Of a stretch of DNA of 64,000 bases, positions 24,173 to 31,975 are shown one piece after another (position 1 is the first letter of the stretch; each line of letters opens with the position of its first letter). Origin of the DNA: Spartobacteria bacterium. GTDB lineage: Bacteria; Verrucomicrobiota; Verrucomicrobiia; Chthoniobacterales; UBA10450. The notes beneath the pieces are model-generated. The model was not told the origin of the DNA. It worked only from the letters and a program-made list of their open reading frames with translations, and did no database searches. The position numbers and the translations under genes are program-made. The stretch covers positions 57,275-121,274 of the forward strand of contig PLCM01000021.1 of assembly GCA_003134765.1 (NCBI GenBank). Direction: 5' to 3'.

Positions 24173-26812
24173 ATGACGACGACGCGTATGCCTACGCAGA
24201 CGATCGTTTGTTCAGATAACGTCTCGCTCGCAGTCTCGATCGCGGACGATGCTGTTTTCTTCCACTACCGTTTGCCCGGACCGTGCGAGCGTCCGCAGAA
24301 TATCTTCATCGCGCTTCGGTCCGGCCAGGAAATTGGGGCAGCCGTGTTACCCTTTGAGCAACACGCGGAAGGTTCCACCGTGTTTCTTCCCTTCAAAGCC
24401 GATCTGCTCCTCTTGGCAGAGGTCAACGGCTCCGACCCGGTTCCCTTCCTTCGCGGATGGCAAGGCTGGCGTTGGACCGAACGGAACCGAACGCGATCAT
24501 TCGACATCGTGCAACGGCAGATGGAATTCATCTTCCGAGTTCCGCGCGTTCTCGTCGGCCACCATCCCACCGTCGATTTCGTCGCTTACGCCAAGGATCT
24601 TTCGGCGAACGACGGCTGGGGCTGGCTCTGGGGTTGTTCGGATAGAACCCTCGAAGGCGGGATGGGCGACAAATACATTCCGCACTATCATGAGTTACAG
24701 TTGCAGTCCGTCATCCCGAGCGAAGTCGAGGGAGCCCGTGGAGAATCGCTCGACGCGCAACGGGATCCTTCGACTTCGCTTCGCTGCGCTCAGGACGACA
24801 GCGAGCGCGGAGCCGGAGAGTCCGCGCCGATTTTAACATTGCGTGGCCGTCTCGGCGCAGCACACGAAAGGACTCGGATTTATCAACTATTCGTCAGGCT
24901 GTTTGGGAACACGAACGAAACCCGCAAACAAAACGGGACGCTGGCTGAAAATGGAGTGGGCCGATTCGCCGACATCAACGACGCAGCGCTATGCTCGATC
25001 CGATTGATGGGGTTCACCCACATCTGGCTCACCGGGATTTTGCAGCAGGCAACCGCGACCGACTACTCCGAATGCGGCCAGCCCGCCGATGACACCGATC
25101 TGCTCAAGGGACTCGCGGGCAGCCCGTACGCGATCAAGGATTACTTCGATGTCTGCCCGGATTACGCGGAGAAGCCGGCCGAGCGCCTGAACGAATTTCA
25201 CGAACTTATTGAGCGGTTCCACGCCCATGGCCTCAGGGCGATTATCGATCTCGTCCCGAATCACGTCGCGCGCAGCTACGACTCCTGCGTCAAGCCGGAT
25301 TGCAATTTCGGAACCCGCGGCGGGGTCGCGGGCGCCGGCGATGACACGACGAAGTTTTTCGATCCGCATAATAATTTTTTCTATCTCACGCCGGATGGGA
25401 ATGGTCCGCCCTTGCGGCTGCCGACATTTCGCGATGGCCAGCCAGTCAGCCCGACTTGCCAGGCTGTAGCGGCGGTCTATGACCGTCGAAATCCAAATGC
25501 GGTCGGCGGTCACAGACCGCCGCTACAGAATTGCGATGGATTTTTCGAGGGAGAGAAAACCTTCGGACGGGTGACGGGCAACAACGTCGTGAGCTGGACG
25601 CCGCACCTCAACGATTGGTACGAGACGATCAAACTGAATTACGGGTTCAATTTCACGGATCCCTCGAAGTCGATCCGCGAATATCCAAACGCCTGGTCGC
25701 CGGAAAAACCGATTCCCGATACGTGGAAGAAGGTCGACCAGGTCATCGGACACTGGCAATCGCTCGGGGTTGACGGATTCCGCTGCGACATGTCGCACAT
25801 GGTGCCGCCCGAAATGTGGTCGTGGACCATCGCCCAGGCGCGCCACCGCCGGTCGGACGTTTTCTTTATCGGCGAAGCCTACAATGACGATCCGGCCAAA
25901 GTGCCCGGGAGCGATCCCGTGGTCTCGCAGCTGAACTGCGGACAAGGGAATGTGCTCTTCGATTTGTTGAACGCGGGCTTCAATGCGGTCTACGACGCGC
26001 CGGCTTATCGCGCGCTAAAACGCATTTATGATGACTCCGGCTGGGCGAACGACATCGATCGCGAAATTGCAGACGAATTTATTTGTCACAATTCGGTCCG
26101 CTACGCGGAGAACCACGACGAAGTTCGCCTGGCCTCGCAGGCGGAATGGGGGGGCATCGGCATGGAAGTGGGTCGGCCGGTTTCCGCAATTCTCTACGGG
26201 CTCTCTCGCGGCGCGATCATGCTCTACAATGGACAGGAAGTCGGAGAGCCAGGGGCTGCCGCGGAAGGTTTCGGTGGCGACGATGCGCGCACCAGCATCT
26301 TCGATTACTGGTCGATGCCGGAGTTCGTCAAGTGGGTGAACGATTACCGTTACGATGGCGGGCGACTTTCCGATGAGCAACGGGAGCTCAGGAAATTCTA
26401 CGGCCGCCTTGTGAACCTTGTGGGCGAACCTGCATTTTGTGATGGCAAATTCTTCCCGCTCAATCCCGCGAACCGAGAGAACGAGTCCTTCGGGCGGCTA
26501 CCCGGTGAACAAGCCAGCGGGCACTGGCTTTATGCGTTTCTTCGCTACGACTGCGTGACGAAACAGCGGTTTCTCGTCGTGGCAAACCTGCATCCGACAA
26601 TGGCGTTCCGAGATATCCGCGTTTCTCTCCCGCAGGCTGCGCTCCAATTTCTTGATCTGGGCAATGAGAGCGACACCAGGAAGCTCGCGCTCATCGAACG
26701 GCTTTCCGGTGAACTCGAGCCGATCTGCCTAACGACCGAAGAATCAGGCAGCGTCGATGTTCCGATCGCAGAGATACCATCCCTTTCCGCGTTCTATTTC
26801 GAATTCGCTTAA
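24173..26812 (+). CDS. GH13 alpha-amylase-family glycosidase with two in-frame palindromes
   Basis: About 879 residues, no signal peptide, so cytosolic. ATG 24173 (MTTTRMPTQTIV) or 24188; the open frame further upstream runs through the tRNA. GH13 motifs: DLVPNHVARSY; nucleophile in DGFRCDMSHM (D539); acid/base in FIGEAYND (E568); third carboxylate in ENHDEVRL (D649). A substrate cannot be named; the roughly 170-residue N-terminal domain is of unknown type. Two stretches are foreign: residues 180-209 (VIPSEVEGARGESLDAQRDP...) are exactly a 90-bp palindromic element, and AVAAVYDRRNPNAVGGHRPP is a 65-bp palindrome. Both keep the frame open. Nothing nearby indicates its pathway. Confidence 0.88.
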   Translation: MTTTRMPTQTIVCSDNVSLAVSIADDAVFFHYRLPGPCERPQNIFIALRSGQEIGAAVLPFEQHAEGSTVFLPFKADLLLLAEVNGSDPVPFLRGWQGWRWTERNRTRSFDIVQRQMEFIFRVPRVLVGHHPTVDFVAYAKDLSANDGWGWLWGCSDRTLEGGMGDKYIPHYHELQLQSVIPSEVEGARGESLDAQRDPSTSLRCAQDDSERGAGESAPILTLRGRLGAAHERTRIYQLFVRLFGNTNETRKQNGTLAENGVGRFADINDAALCSIRLMGFTHIWLTGILQQATATDYSECGQPADDTDLLKGLAGSPYAIKDYFDVCPDYAEKPAERLNEFHELIERFHAHGLRAIIDLVPNHVARSYDSCVKPDCNFGTRGGVAGAGDDTTKFFDPHNNFFYLTPDGNGPPLRLPTFRDGQPVSPTCQAVAAVYDRRNPNAVGGHRPPLQNCDGFFEGEKTFGRVTGNNVVSWTPHLNDWYETIKLNYGFNFTDPSKSIREYPNAWSPEKPIPDTWKKVDQVIGHWQSLGVDGFRCDMSHMVPPEMWSWTIAQARHRRSDVFFIGEAYNDDPAKVPGSDPVVSQLNCGQGNVLFDLLNAGFNAVYDAPAYRALKRIYDDSGWANDIDREIADEFICHNSVRYAENHDEVRLASQAEWGGIGMEVGRPVSAILYGLSRGAIMLYNGQEVGEPGAAAEGFGGDDARTSIFDYWSMPEFVKWVNDYRYDGGRLSDEQRELRKFYGRLVNLVGEPAFCDGKFFPLNPANRENESFGRLPGEQASGHWLYAFLRYDCVTKQRFLVVANLHPTMAFRDIRVSLPQAALQFLDLGNESDTRKLALIERLSGELEPICLTTEESGSVDVPIAEIPSLSAFYFEFA
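24710..24799. repeat. 90-bp palindromic element inserted in frame (copy 3)
   Basis: gtcatcccgagcgaagtcga ... cgctcaggacgac, 90 bp, exactly 30 codons of the GH13 gene. The other copies of the same family in this window are all between genes. Confidence 0.9.
25464..25528. repeat. 65-bp palindrome inside GH13 gene
   Basis: Arms ctgtagcggcggtctatgac and ggtcacagaccgccgctaca. Encodes the VAAVYDRR and VGGHRPPL peptides within a loop before the GEKTFGRVTGNNVVSW segment. Confidence 0.8.
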
Positions 26813-26815
26813 TGT

Positions 26816-26842
26816 GAGAGGGGCCTAGCCCGGGTCTCTGAT
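26816..26842 (+). terminator. Possible terminator hairpin after GH13
   Basis: gagaggggcctagcccgggt followed by ctctgattctt: a GGGC-CTA-GCCC core extended by gaga/tctc. Short, with no clear T run. Confidence 0.3.
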
Positions 26843-26869
26843 TCTTCACCACGAGCGCACGAACCGAGG

Positions 26870-26959
26870 GTCATCCCGAGCGGAGCGAAGCGCAGCCGAG
26901 GGCCCCCGTTGAGAATCGATCGACGTCCAACGGGATCCCTCGACTTTGCTCGGGATGAC
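26870..26959. repeat. 90-bp palindromic element (copy 4)
   Basis: Exactly 90 bp, gtcatcccgagcggagcgaa to ttgctcgggatgac, 11 bp downstream of the argF stop. Its hairpin could serve as the arginine-operon terminator. Confidence 0.85.
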
Positions 26960-26970
26960 GATCCTTTTTT

Positions 26971-27867
26971 CTACGCGCTCACCGCGAGCAGCACCGCCTT
27001 CTGGACGTGCAACCGGTTCTCTGACTGGTCGAAGATTGTTTGCGCGTTCGCTTCCAGGGTCGCGTCGTCGATCTCCTGGCCGCGATGCGCCGGGAGACAA
27101 TGCATGACCAACGCTTCCGGCTTTGCCAGCTTCACGAGTTCCTGATTGATCCAGTAAGGACCCAGCTCCGCTTCCCGCCGGGCTTCCTCCCCTTCCTGTC
27201 CCATGGAAACCCAGATGTCGGTGTAAAGCACATCGGCTCCCCGCGCCGCTTCCTGCAGATTTGCTTGGCAGACGATGTTCTCTCCGGCGCGCTTCAGGCT
27301 TTCCGCGTCCGGCTGATACTTGGGCGGGGACGCGAGTCTCAACTCGAAGTCCAGTTTTCCCGCGGCAAACATCCACGAGCGCGCGGTGTTCGATGCGCCA
27401 TCACCGACAAAGGTCACGACCTTCCCGGCAATGCTTCCACGCTTTTCCTGAAAGGTAAAAATGTCCGCCAAAATCTGGCACGGATGCTCCTCGTCCGTCA
27501 GGGCGTTGATCGTCGGCATACCGGAAAACTCGGCGAACTCCTCGATGTCAGCCTGCGCGAAGGTGCGGATGATCGCGCCATGGACCATCCGGGCCAGGAC
27601 TCGCGCCGTGTCCTTGATGAGCTCGCCGCGACCGAGCTGGATGTCGTTCGGGTTCAGGAAAATTGTTCCGCCACCCAGCTCGCGAACCCCCACTTCAAAT
27701 GAGACGCGTGTCCTGGTCGATGGCTTTGAAAAGATGAGACCCCAGGTTTGCCCGCGCAGAGGAAATTCGGTGTTCTTCCCGCGGTTCTGTTTTTGCAAGG
27801 CGGCAACGCGGAAGATGTCTTCCATCTCCGCCCGGCTCAGTTGTTCGATGCTGAGAAGATTCTTCAT
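26971..27867 (-). CDS. argF: Ornithine carbamoyltransferase
   Basis: 298 residues; condenses ornithine and carbamoyl phosphate to citrulline in arginine synthesis. Carbamoyl-phosphate loop SKPSTRTR (S50-R54 region), HPCQ (128-131) in DEEHPCQ, and C-terminal MHCLPAHRGQEID. Normal length. Last gene of the argC-J-B-D-F set, separated from argD by a large palindrome (27870-28032) that ends 2 bp before its start codon, so it may have its own ribosome-binding context or be weakly translated from the operon message. Confidence 0.95.
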   Translation of the reverse strand: MKNLLSIEQLSRAEMEDIFRVAALQKQNRGKNTEFPLRGQTWGLIFSKPSTRTRVSFEVGVRELGGGTIFLNPNDIQLGRGELIKDTARVLARMVHGAIIRTFAQADIEEFAEFSGMPTINALTDEEHPCQILADIFTFQEKRGSIAGKVVTFVGDGASNTARSWMFAAGKLDFELRLASPPKYQPDAESLKRAGENIVCQANLQEAARGADVLYTDIWVSMGQEGEEARREAELGPYWINQELVKLAKPEALVMHCLPAHRGQEIDDATLEANAQTIFDQSENRLHVQKAVLLAVSA

Positions 27868-27869
27868 TT

Positions 27870-28032
27870 CTGGGTAACGCGCGCGTCTCGCGCGTTGGCA
27901 ACGGTGCTCCGCCGTCGCGGACTTTCATTAATCACAGAATCAGACTCGGCGCCCATCGGCCTGAACGCCGGCCCGAAAAGTTCGTTGCGGCGAGACGCTG
28001 CAACCAACACGCGAGACGCGAGCGCTACCCAG
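27870..28032. repeat. Large inverted repeat between argD and argF
   Basis: ctgggtaacgcgcgcgtctc on the left and the near complement gagacgcgagcgctacccag on the right, about 29 bp per arm with a few mismatches and a variable centre. No gene lies inside. Confidence 0.8.
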
Positions 28033-28051
28033 GGCTTTCCCAATTCGGCGC

Positions 28052-29332
28052 TCATACAAGTTCGGCTACCACGGCCTCGATCGCGCGCAATCCTTCCATC
28101 GCTTCCGGACGGGTTAGATTCAGCGCTGGCAGGAGCCGGATGACCGACGTCCCGGCCGGAACCGTAAGCACGCCGGCCGCGTGCAAGCGCTCGACCACCT
28201 GGAGGGCCGCGGGCGTTTCGGCCGCGCCGAAACCTGAGGCATCGGTTCGAAACTCCAACCCGATCATCAAGCCAAAGCCACGCACTTCCTTCAGCACGGA
28301 GGGGAATTTGCGGATCAATCTTTGCAACTCGTCGGTTATGAAGCGGCCGAGTTCCCGCGCATTCTCCGCCAGTTGGTCGCGCTCGATAACTTCCAGGACC
28401 TTCAAGGCCACGGCGCAGCCCAGCGGATTGCCGCCGAAAGTCGTGGCGTGCGTCCCGCTCGACAAAAGATCGGAATAGGTTTCGCGCACCCAGAAGGCGC
28501 CGATCGGAAATCCGCCGCCAAGGGCTTTCGCCATTGAAATGGCGTCCGGTTGAAAATCCCCCGCCACATTTTCCAGGATGCGCTGCCAGCCGTGAAAACG
28601 TCCGGTCCGGAAATGGCCGGCCTGCACTTCATCGAGAAGCAGCAGAAGCCCGCGCTCGTCGCATAGCTTTCGTAAACCAAGCAGATACTCCGCTGTCGCC
28701 ACTGTGATTCCGCTCTCGCCCTGGATTGATTCGACGAGGATCGCTGCTGTTTCCGATGTGATCGCCGCGCCCATCGCTTCAAGATCATTGAACGGCACCT
28801 GCCGAAAACCGGCCACCATCGGTTCGAAACCTTTTTTCACTTTCTCCTGCCCGGTTGCCGCGATTCCCGCCAGGGTCCGGCCATGGAAGGAGCCGTCGGT
28901 TGTCAGGATTTCGTAGCGCCCCTGGTCGTGCCCGAATTTTCGAGCCAGCTTGTAAAGCCCTTCGTTTGCTTCCGCACCGCTGTTGCAAAAAAAACAACGG
29001 CCCGGGCCGATCAACCTGACGAGTGCTTCGGCGAGCTGCGCCTGCGGCTTGGTAAAATAGAGATTCGAAACGTGGAGGAGCTTTCGTGATTGCTCGAGAA
29101 GCGCATCGGTGATTTCCGGATTCGCGTGGCCCAGCGCGCAGACCGCGATGCCGCCACCGAGGTCGAGATAGCGCTTGCCGGCCACATCGAAGACGTAACT
29201 TCCGTCGCCGTGATCCAGCGCCACATTGAAGCGCGCATAGGTCGGGACGACATTGCGCTGAAACAACTTCCTGATGTCGCTGAGTCGGTCGATCTTGAGG
29301 GCTTTCATCTCCCCCGACATCTCCATTTTCAC
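28052..29332 (-). CDS. argD: Acetylornithine aminotransferase
   Basis: 426 residues; a class III PLP aminotransferase converting N-acetylglutamate semialdehyde to N-acetylornithine. Motifs: NSGAEANEGLYKLAR, LLLDEVQAG (Asp contacting PLP), and PLP-lysine in SMAKALGGGFPIGAF (about K269). The GTG start at 29332 overlaps the argB stop as GTGA, so it is probably coupled; the ATGs at codons 3 and 5 are alternatives. This start makes an N-terminal extension of about 20 residues compared with many ArgD proteins. Confidence 0.93.
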   Translation of the reverse strand: MKMEMSGEMKALKIDRLSDIRKLFQRNVVPTYARFNVALDHGDGSYVFDVAGKRYLDLGGGIAVCALGHANPEITDALLEQSRKLLHVSNLYFTKPQAQLAEALVRLIGPGRCFFCNSGAEANEGLYKLARKFGHDQGRYEILTTDGSFHGRTLAGIAATGQEKVKKGFEPMVAGFRQVPFNDLEAMGAAITSETAAILVESIQGESGITVATAEYLLGLRKLCDERGLLLLLDEVQAGHFRTGRFHGWQRILENVAGDFQPDAISMAKALGGGFPIGAFWVRETYSDLLSSGTHATTFGGNPLGCAVALKVLEVIERDQLAENARELGRFITDELQRLIRKFPSVLKEVRGFGLMIGLEFRTDASGFGAAETPAALQVVERLHAAGVLTVPAGTSVIRLLPALNLTRPEAMEGLRAIEAVVAELV

Positions 29333-30204
29333 AGGACCACCTCCGTGCCGACGCCGGCATCAGTGAAAATTTCGAGCAAGACCGAATGGGGGACACGGCC
29401 ATCGACGAACTGCACTTTCTCGACGCCGCCCTGGACCGCCGCAATCGCGCTGTCCACTTTCGGGATCATCCCCTTGCCGACCACGCCGCTAGCTTTCAAC
29501 TCCGGCACTTCGCTCGCGCTGAGATGAGTCATCAGGGAATTTGCGTCAGCCGGATCGCGCAGCAATCCCGGGACATCGCTCATGAAAACCAGCCGGCGCG
29601 CCCAAAGCGCGATCGCGGTCCGGGCGGCGGCGACATCAGCATTGCAATTGTAAATCCGGCCATCTTCGCCGCGAGCCGTCGGACTGATCACCGGCGTAAT
29701 CCCGCGGCGGATGCATTCGCGCAACGGCGCCACATTCACGTCGAAGACTTCGCCGACGAACCCGAGATCGATCGGGTTTCCGTGCTCATCGTTCGCGGAG
29801 AATTTCCGGCACCGAAAGATTTCCGTTCCTGCAAACCCGCGTGCTCTTCCGCCGAGCCCTTCGATGGCGGTCACGATTTCCGGATTGATCTCGCGCGAAA
29901 GAACTGCATCCACCAGCTTCACCGTCGCCTCGTCCGTGACGCGCTGGCCTTGTAAAAACGTCGTCGTCAGGCCGGCGGCTTCGACCGCGCGAGTCACGGC
30001 TTTCCCGCCGCCGTGGACGATTACGGGATTGATCCCGACCGCTTCGAGAAAGACGATCTCGCGGGCAACGCGATGACGTTCCGCCGGGTCGGGCGAATCC
30101 ATGAAGCTGCCGCCGTACTTGACCACGAACACTTCACCGCGAAAACGCTGGATGTAGGGCAGCGCCTCGAGAAGGGTTCCGGCTTTGGTGATGATCTCTT
30201 GCAT
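29329..30204 (-). CDS. argB: Acetylglutamate kinase
   Basis: 291 residues from ATG 30204 (MQEIITKAGTLLEALPYIQR). Phosphorylates N-acetylglutamate. Amino-acid-kinase motifs: FVVKYGGSFM, VIVHGGGKAVTRA and VISPTARGEDG. The final GTEVVL overlaps the argD start. The upstream spacer to argJ is filled by a palindrome. Confidence 0.95.
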   Translation of the reverse strand: MQEIITKAGTLLEALPYIQRFRGEVFVVKYGGSFMDSPDPAERHRVAREIVFLEAVGINPVIVHGGGKAVTRAVEAAGLTTTFLQGQRVTDEATVKLVDAVLSREINPEIVTAIEGLGGRARGFAGTEIFRCRKFSANDEHGNPIDLGFVGEVFDVNVAPLRECIRRGITPVISPTARGEDGRIYNCNADVAAARTAIALWARRLVFMSDVPGLLRDPADANSLMTHLSASEVPELKASGVVGKGMIPKVDSAIAAVQGGVEKVQFVDGRVPHSVLLEIFTDAGVGTEVVL

Positions 30205-30231
30205 TAAAAAGACAAGGCTGTTTTGGCAATC

Positions 30232-30347
30232 TTCTGTAGCCGCTTCGCTGTGCGAAGCGTGGGCGCTTTTGGAGCTTCTGTCCAATCACACGCCGCCCAC
30301 CCGCCTTCGCCCTGCTTCGGCGTGGCAAGCAGAGGGGCGGCTACAGG
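30232..30347. repeat. CTGTAGCCGC palindromic element between argJ and argB
   Basis: ctgtagccgcttcgctgtgc on the left, gaggggcggctacag on the right, with an inner ccgccttcgccctgcttcgg segment. Same family as 5725-5829 and the inner part of the argJ insertion. Confidence 0.75.
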
Positions 30348-30381
30348 TGCTTCATAAAAGCTGTTCGCTTTCCTCATAGCC

Positions 30382-31845
30382 CTAACCGCCGAGCGATTTC
30401 GGATCGCTCAGGTTGCCCTTGTTGAACTCGACGTATTCCTCCGTCAGGTCGCTCGTGTAAAGCACGCAATCGTGCCGGCCGGCGTTGAGGAAAATGTGGA
30501 GATCGAATTCCGGCTGGGAGACGATGGCTCCCAACGTCTGCAAACCGACGCGCGTTGGTTGGCCGCAACGGACCCCGAACGTGATTCTGCTTCCCTTCGG
30601 TCGGCTGTAGCCAACATCCACTTTCGCGTCGTCCACGTGGGCGCTCGAATAACCCATTGCGCACAAAATGCGGCCCCAATTCGGATCGCCGCCAAACCAG
30701 CTCGTTTTCACCAGCGTGCTGTTCGCGACCGCGCGCGCGACTGCTTCCGCATCGGCTGCACTGCGCCCGCCATGCACGTGCAAGGTGATGAAGCGCGTCA
30801 CGCCCTCCCCGTCGCGCACAATCATTTTCGCCAACTCGAGCGTGACGAAGTTGAGTGCGCTCTGGAAAATCTTTTGGTAGGGCGAGACTCCGTCGAGTTT
30901 TTCCTGTAGCCGCTTCGCTGCGCGAAGCGAATCGCGCTCCATCGCCCGCGTTGCGTCGCCCACAGGGCGACGGCTACAGAAGACCTGCTCGGCTCGACGG
31001 AGTCTCGCCCTACCAAAAGACGCCCTGGCAAGAGGAGAATTTTCGGCCATTCCATTGGCAAGAATCAGCACCGTGTCATTCGTGCTCATGTCACCGTCGA
31101 CGGTGATGCGGTTGAAACTTTGTCTGACCGCTTTCTCAAGCGCCTCTTTCAAGAAATCAGGGTCGACCGCCGCATCCGTTGTGAGGAATGCGAGCATCGT
31201 CGCGTGCAACCCAGCGGCGGGCCGCTTTCCGGTTGAACTCATTCCGGGCTGGATCATGCCGGCGCCCTTGCAGATTCCACCAAGACGAACGCGCGCATCG
31301 CCCATTCCAAATTCCACCGCAATCTCTTTTCGCCGCGTATCTGACGTCATGATCGCCTCGGAGGCCTGGCGTGCGCTCAACCGCGACCGGGACAACCGGG
31401 CCGCCGCGTCTGCAATCCCGCACGCAACGTTTGCCATCGGCATTTGCACTCCAATGCGGCCGGTGGAACAGACAAGCACTTCGCGCGCTTCGATGCCGAG
31501 ACTTTGCCCAGCGAGTTCTGTCATTTTTTCGGCGTCCGCCATGCCGCGTACCCCGGTGCAGGCATTAGCGTTCCCGGAATTAACGACGATGGCGCGAGCG
31601 AATTTCTTCGCCGCATGTCGCGCGCTCACTTTCACCGGCGCGGCGCAGACCTGGTTTGTCGTAAACATCCCCGCGACTGCGGCCGGCTCGTCGGAGACGA
31701 TCAAGGCGAGATCGTCTTTTCGGCCTTTCTCCGAACCCTTGCCGGTGCCGAGCCGCTTGATGTCGCAAAAAACCGCCGCGGCTTTGAATCCGCGCGGCGC
31801 GCAGATGGAGCCTGGGATTTGTTTGAAGTGGGTGCGAGGATTCAT
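30382..31845 (-). CDS. argJ: Bifunctional ornithine acetyltransferase / N-acetylglutamate synthase, with in-frame insertion
   Basis: 487 residues from ATG 31845 (MNPRTHFKQIPGSICAPRGF). Recycles the acetyl group from N-acetylornithine to glutamate. Family motifs: VVNSGNANACTG, KGAGMIQPGM and the autocleavage site before Thr in HATMLAFLTTDA (about T216). Most ArgJ proteins are about 400-415 residues. The excess here is mainly residues about 276-325, encoded by a 147-bp (49-codon) nested palindrome with 26-bp perfect ends, placed between NGMAENSPL and FQSALNFVTLELAKMIVRDG. The insertion falls in the beta chain and keeps the frame. Second gene of the arginine operon. Confidence 0.93.
   Translation of the reverse strand: MNPRTHFKQIPGSICAPRGFKAAAVFCDIKRLGTGKGSEKGRKDDLALIVSDEPAAVAGMFTTNQVCAAPVKVSARHAAKKFARAIVVNSGNANACTGVRGMADAEKMTELAGQSLGIEAREVLVCSTGRIGVQMPMANVACGIADAAARLSRSRLSARQASEAIMTSDTRRKEIAVEFGMGDARVRLGGICKGAGMIQPGMSSTGKRPAAGLHATMLAFLTTDAAVDPDFLKEALEKAVRQSFNRITVDGDMSTNDTVLILANGMAENSPLARASFGRARLRRAEQVFCSRRPVGDATRAMERDSLRAAKRLQEKLDGVSPYQKIFQSALNFVTLELAKMIVRDGEGVTRFITLHVHGGRSAADAEAVARAVANSTLVKTSWFGGDPNWGRILCAMGYSSAHVDDAKVDVGYSRPKGSRITFGVRCGQPTRVGLQTLGAIVSQPEFDLHIFLNAGRHDCVLYTSDLTEEYVEFNKGNLSDPKSLGG
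30872..31018. repeat. Nested palindromic insertion in argJ with 26-bp perfect inverted ends
   Basis: Outer arms 30872-30897 (ttttggtagggcgagactcc...) and 30993-31018 (...ggagtctcgccctaccaaaa) are exact complements over 26 bp. Inside is a second palindrome, 30904-30978, from ctgtagccgcttcgctgcgc to gggcgacggctacag, of the family found at 5725 and 30232. Total 147 bp, a multiple of three. Confidence 0.9.
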
Positions 31846-31849
31846 CGCA

Positions 31850-31963
31850 GGGGAGCACACGCGCCTCGCGTGCCGGCGATCGCGCCCTCGCGATCGCGAA
31901 CTTTTTCGAGATAGAATTTCGGCGATGCGCCGAAATCAGCACGCGAGGGCGCGTGCGCTCCCC
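31850..31963. repeat. Inverted repeat between argC and argJ
   Basis: ggggagcacacgcgcctcgc and gcgagggcgcgtgcgctccc at the ends, with inner hairpins gcgatcgcgccctcgcgatc and atttcggcgatgcgccgaaa. It starts 5 bp upstream of the argJ ATG. Confidence 0.75.
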
Positions 31964-31975
31964 AGACTTCAGTGT

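Noticed and set aside
30872..31018. Possible insertion sequence ends in argJ
   Set aside because: Only 95 bp lie between the 26-bp arms, too short for a transposase, and no target duplication is seen; treated as a non-autonomous palindrome.
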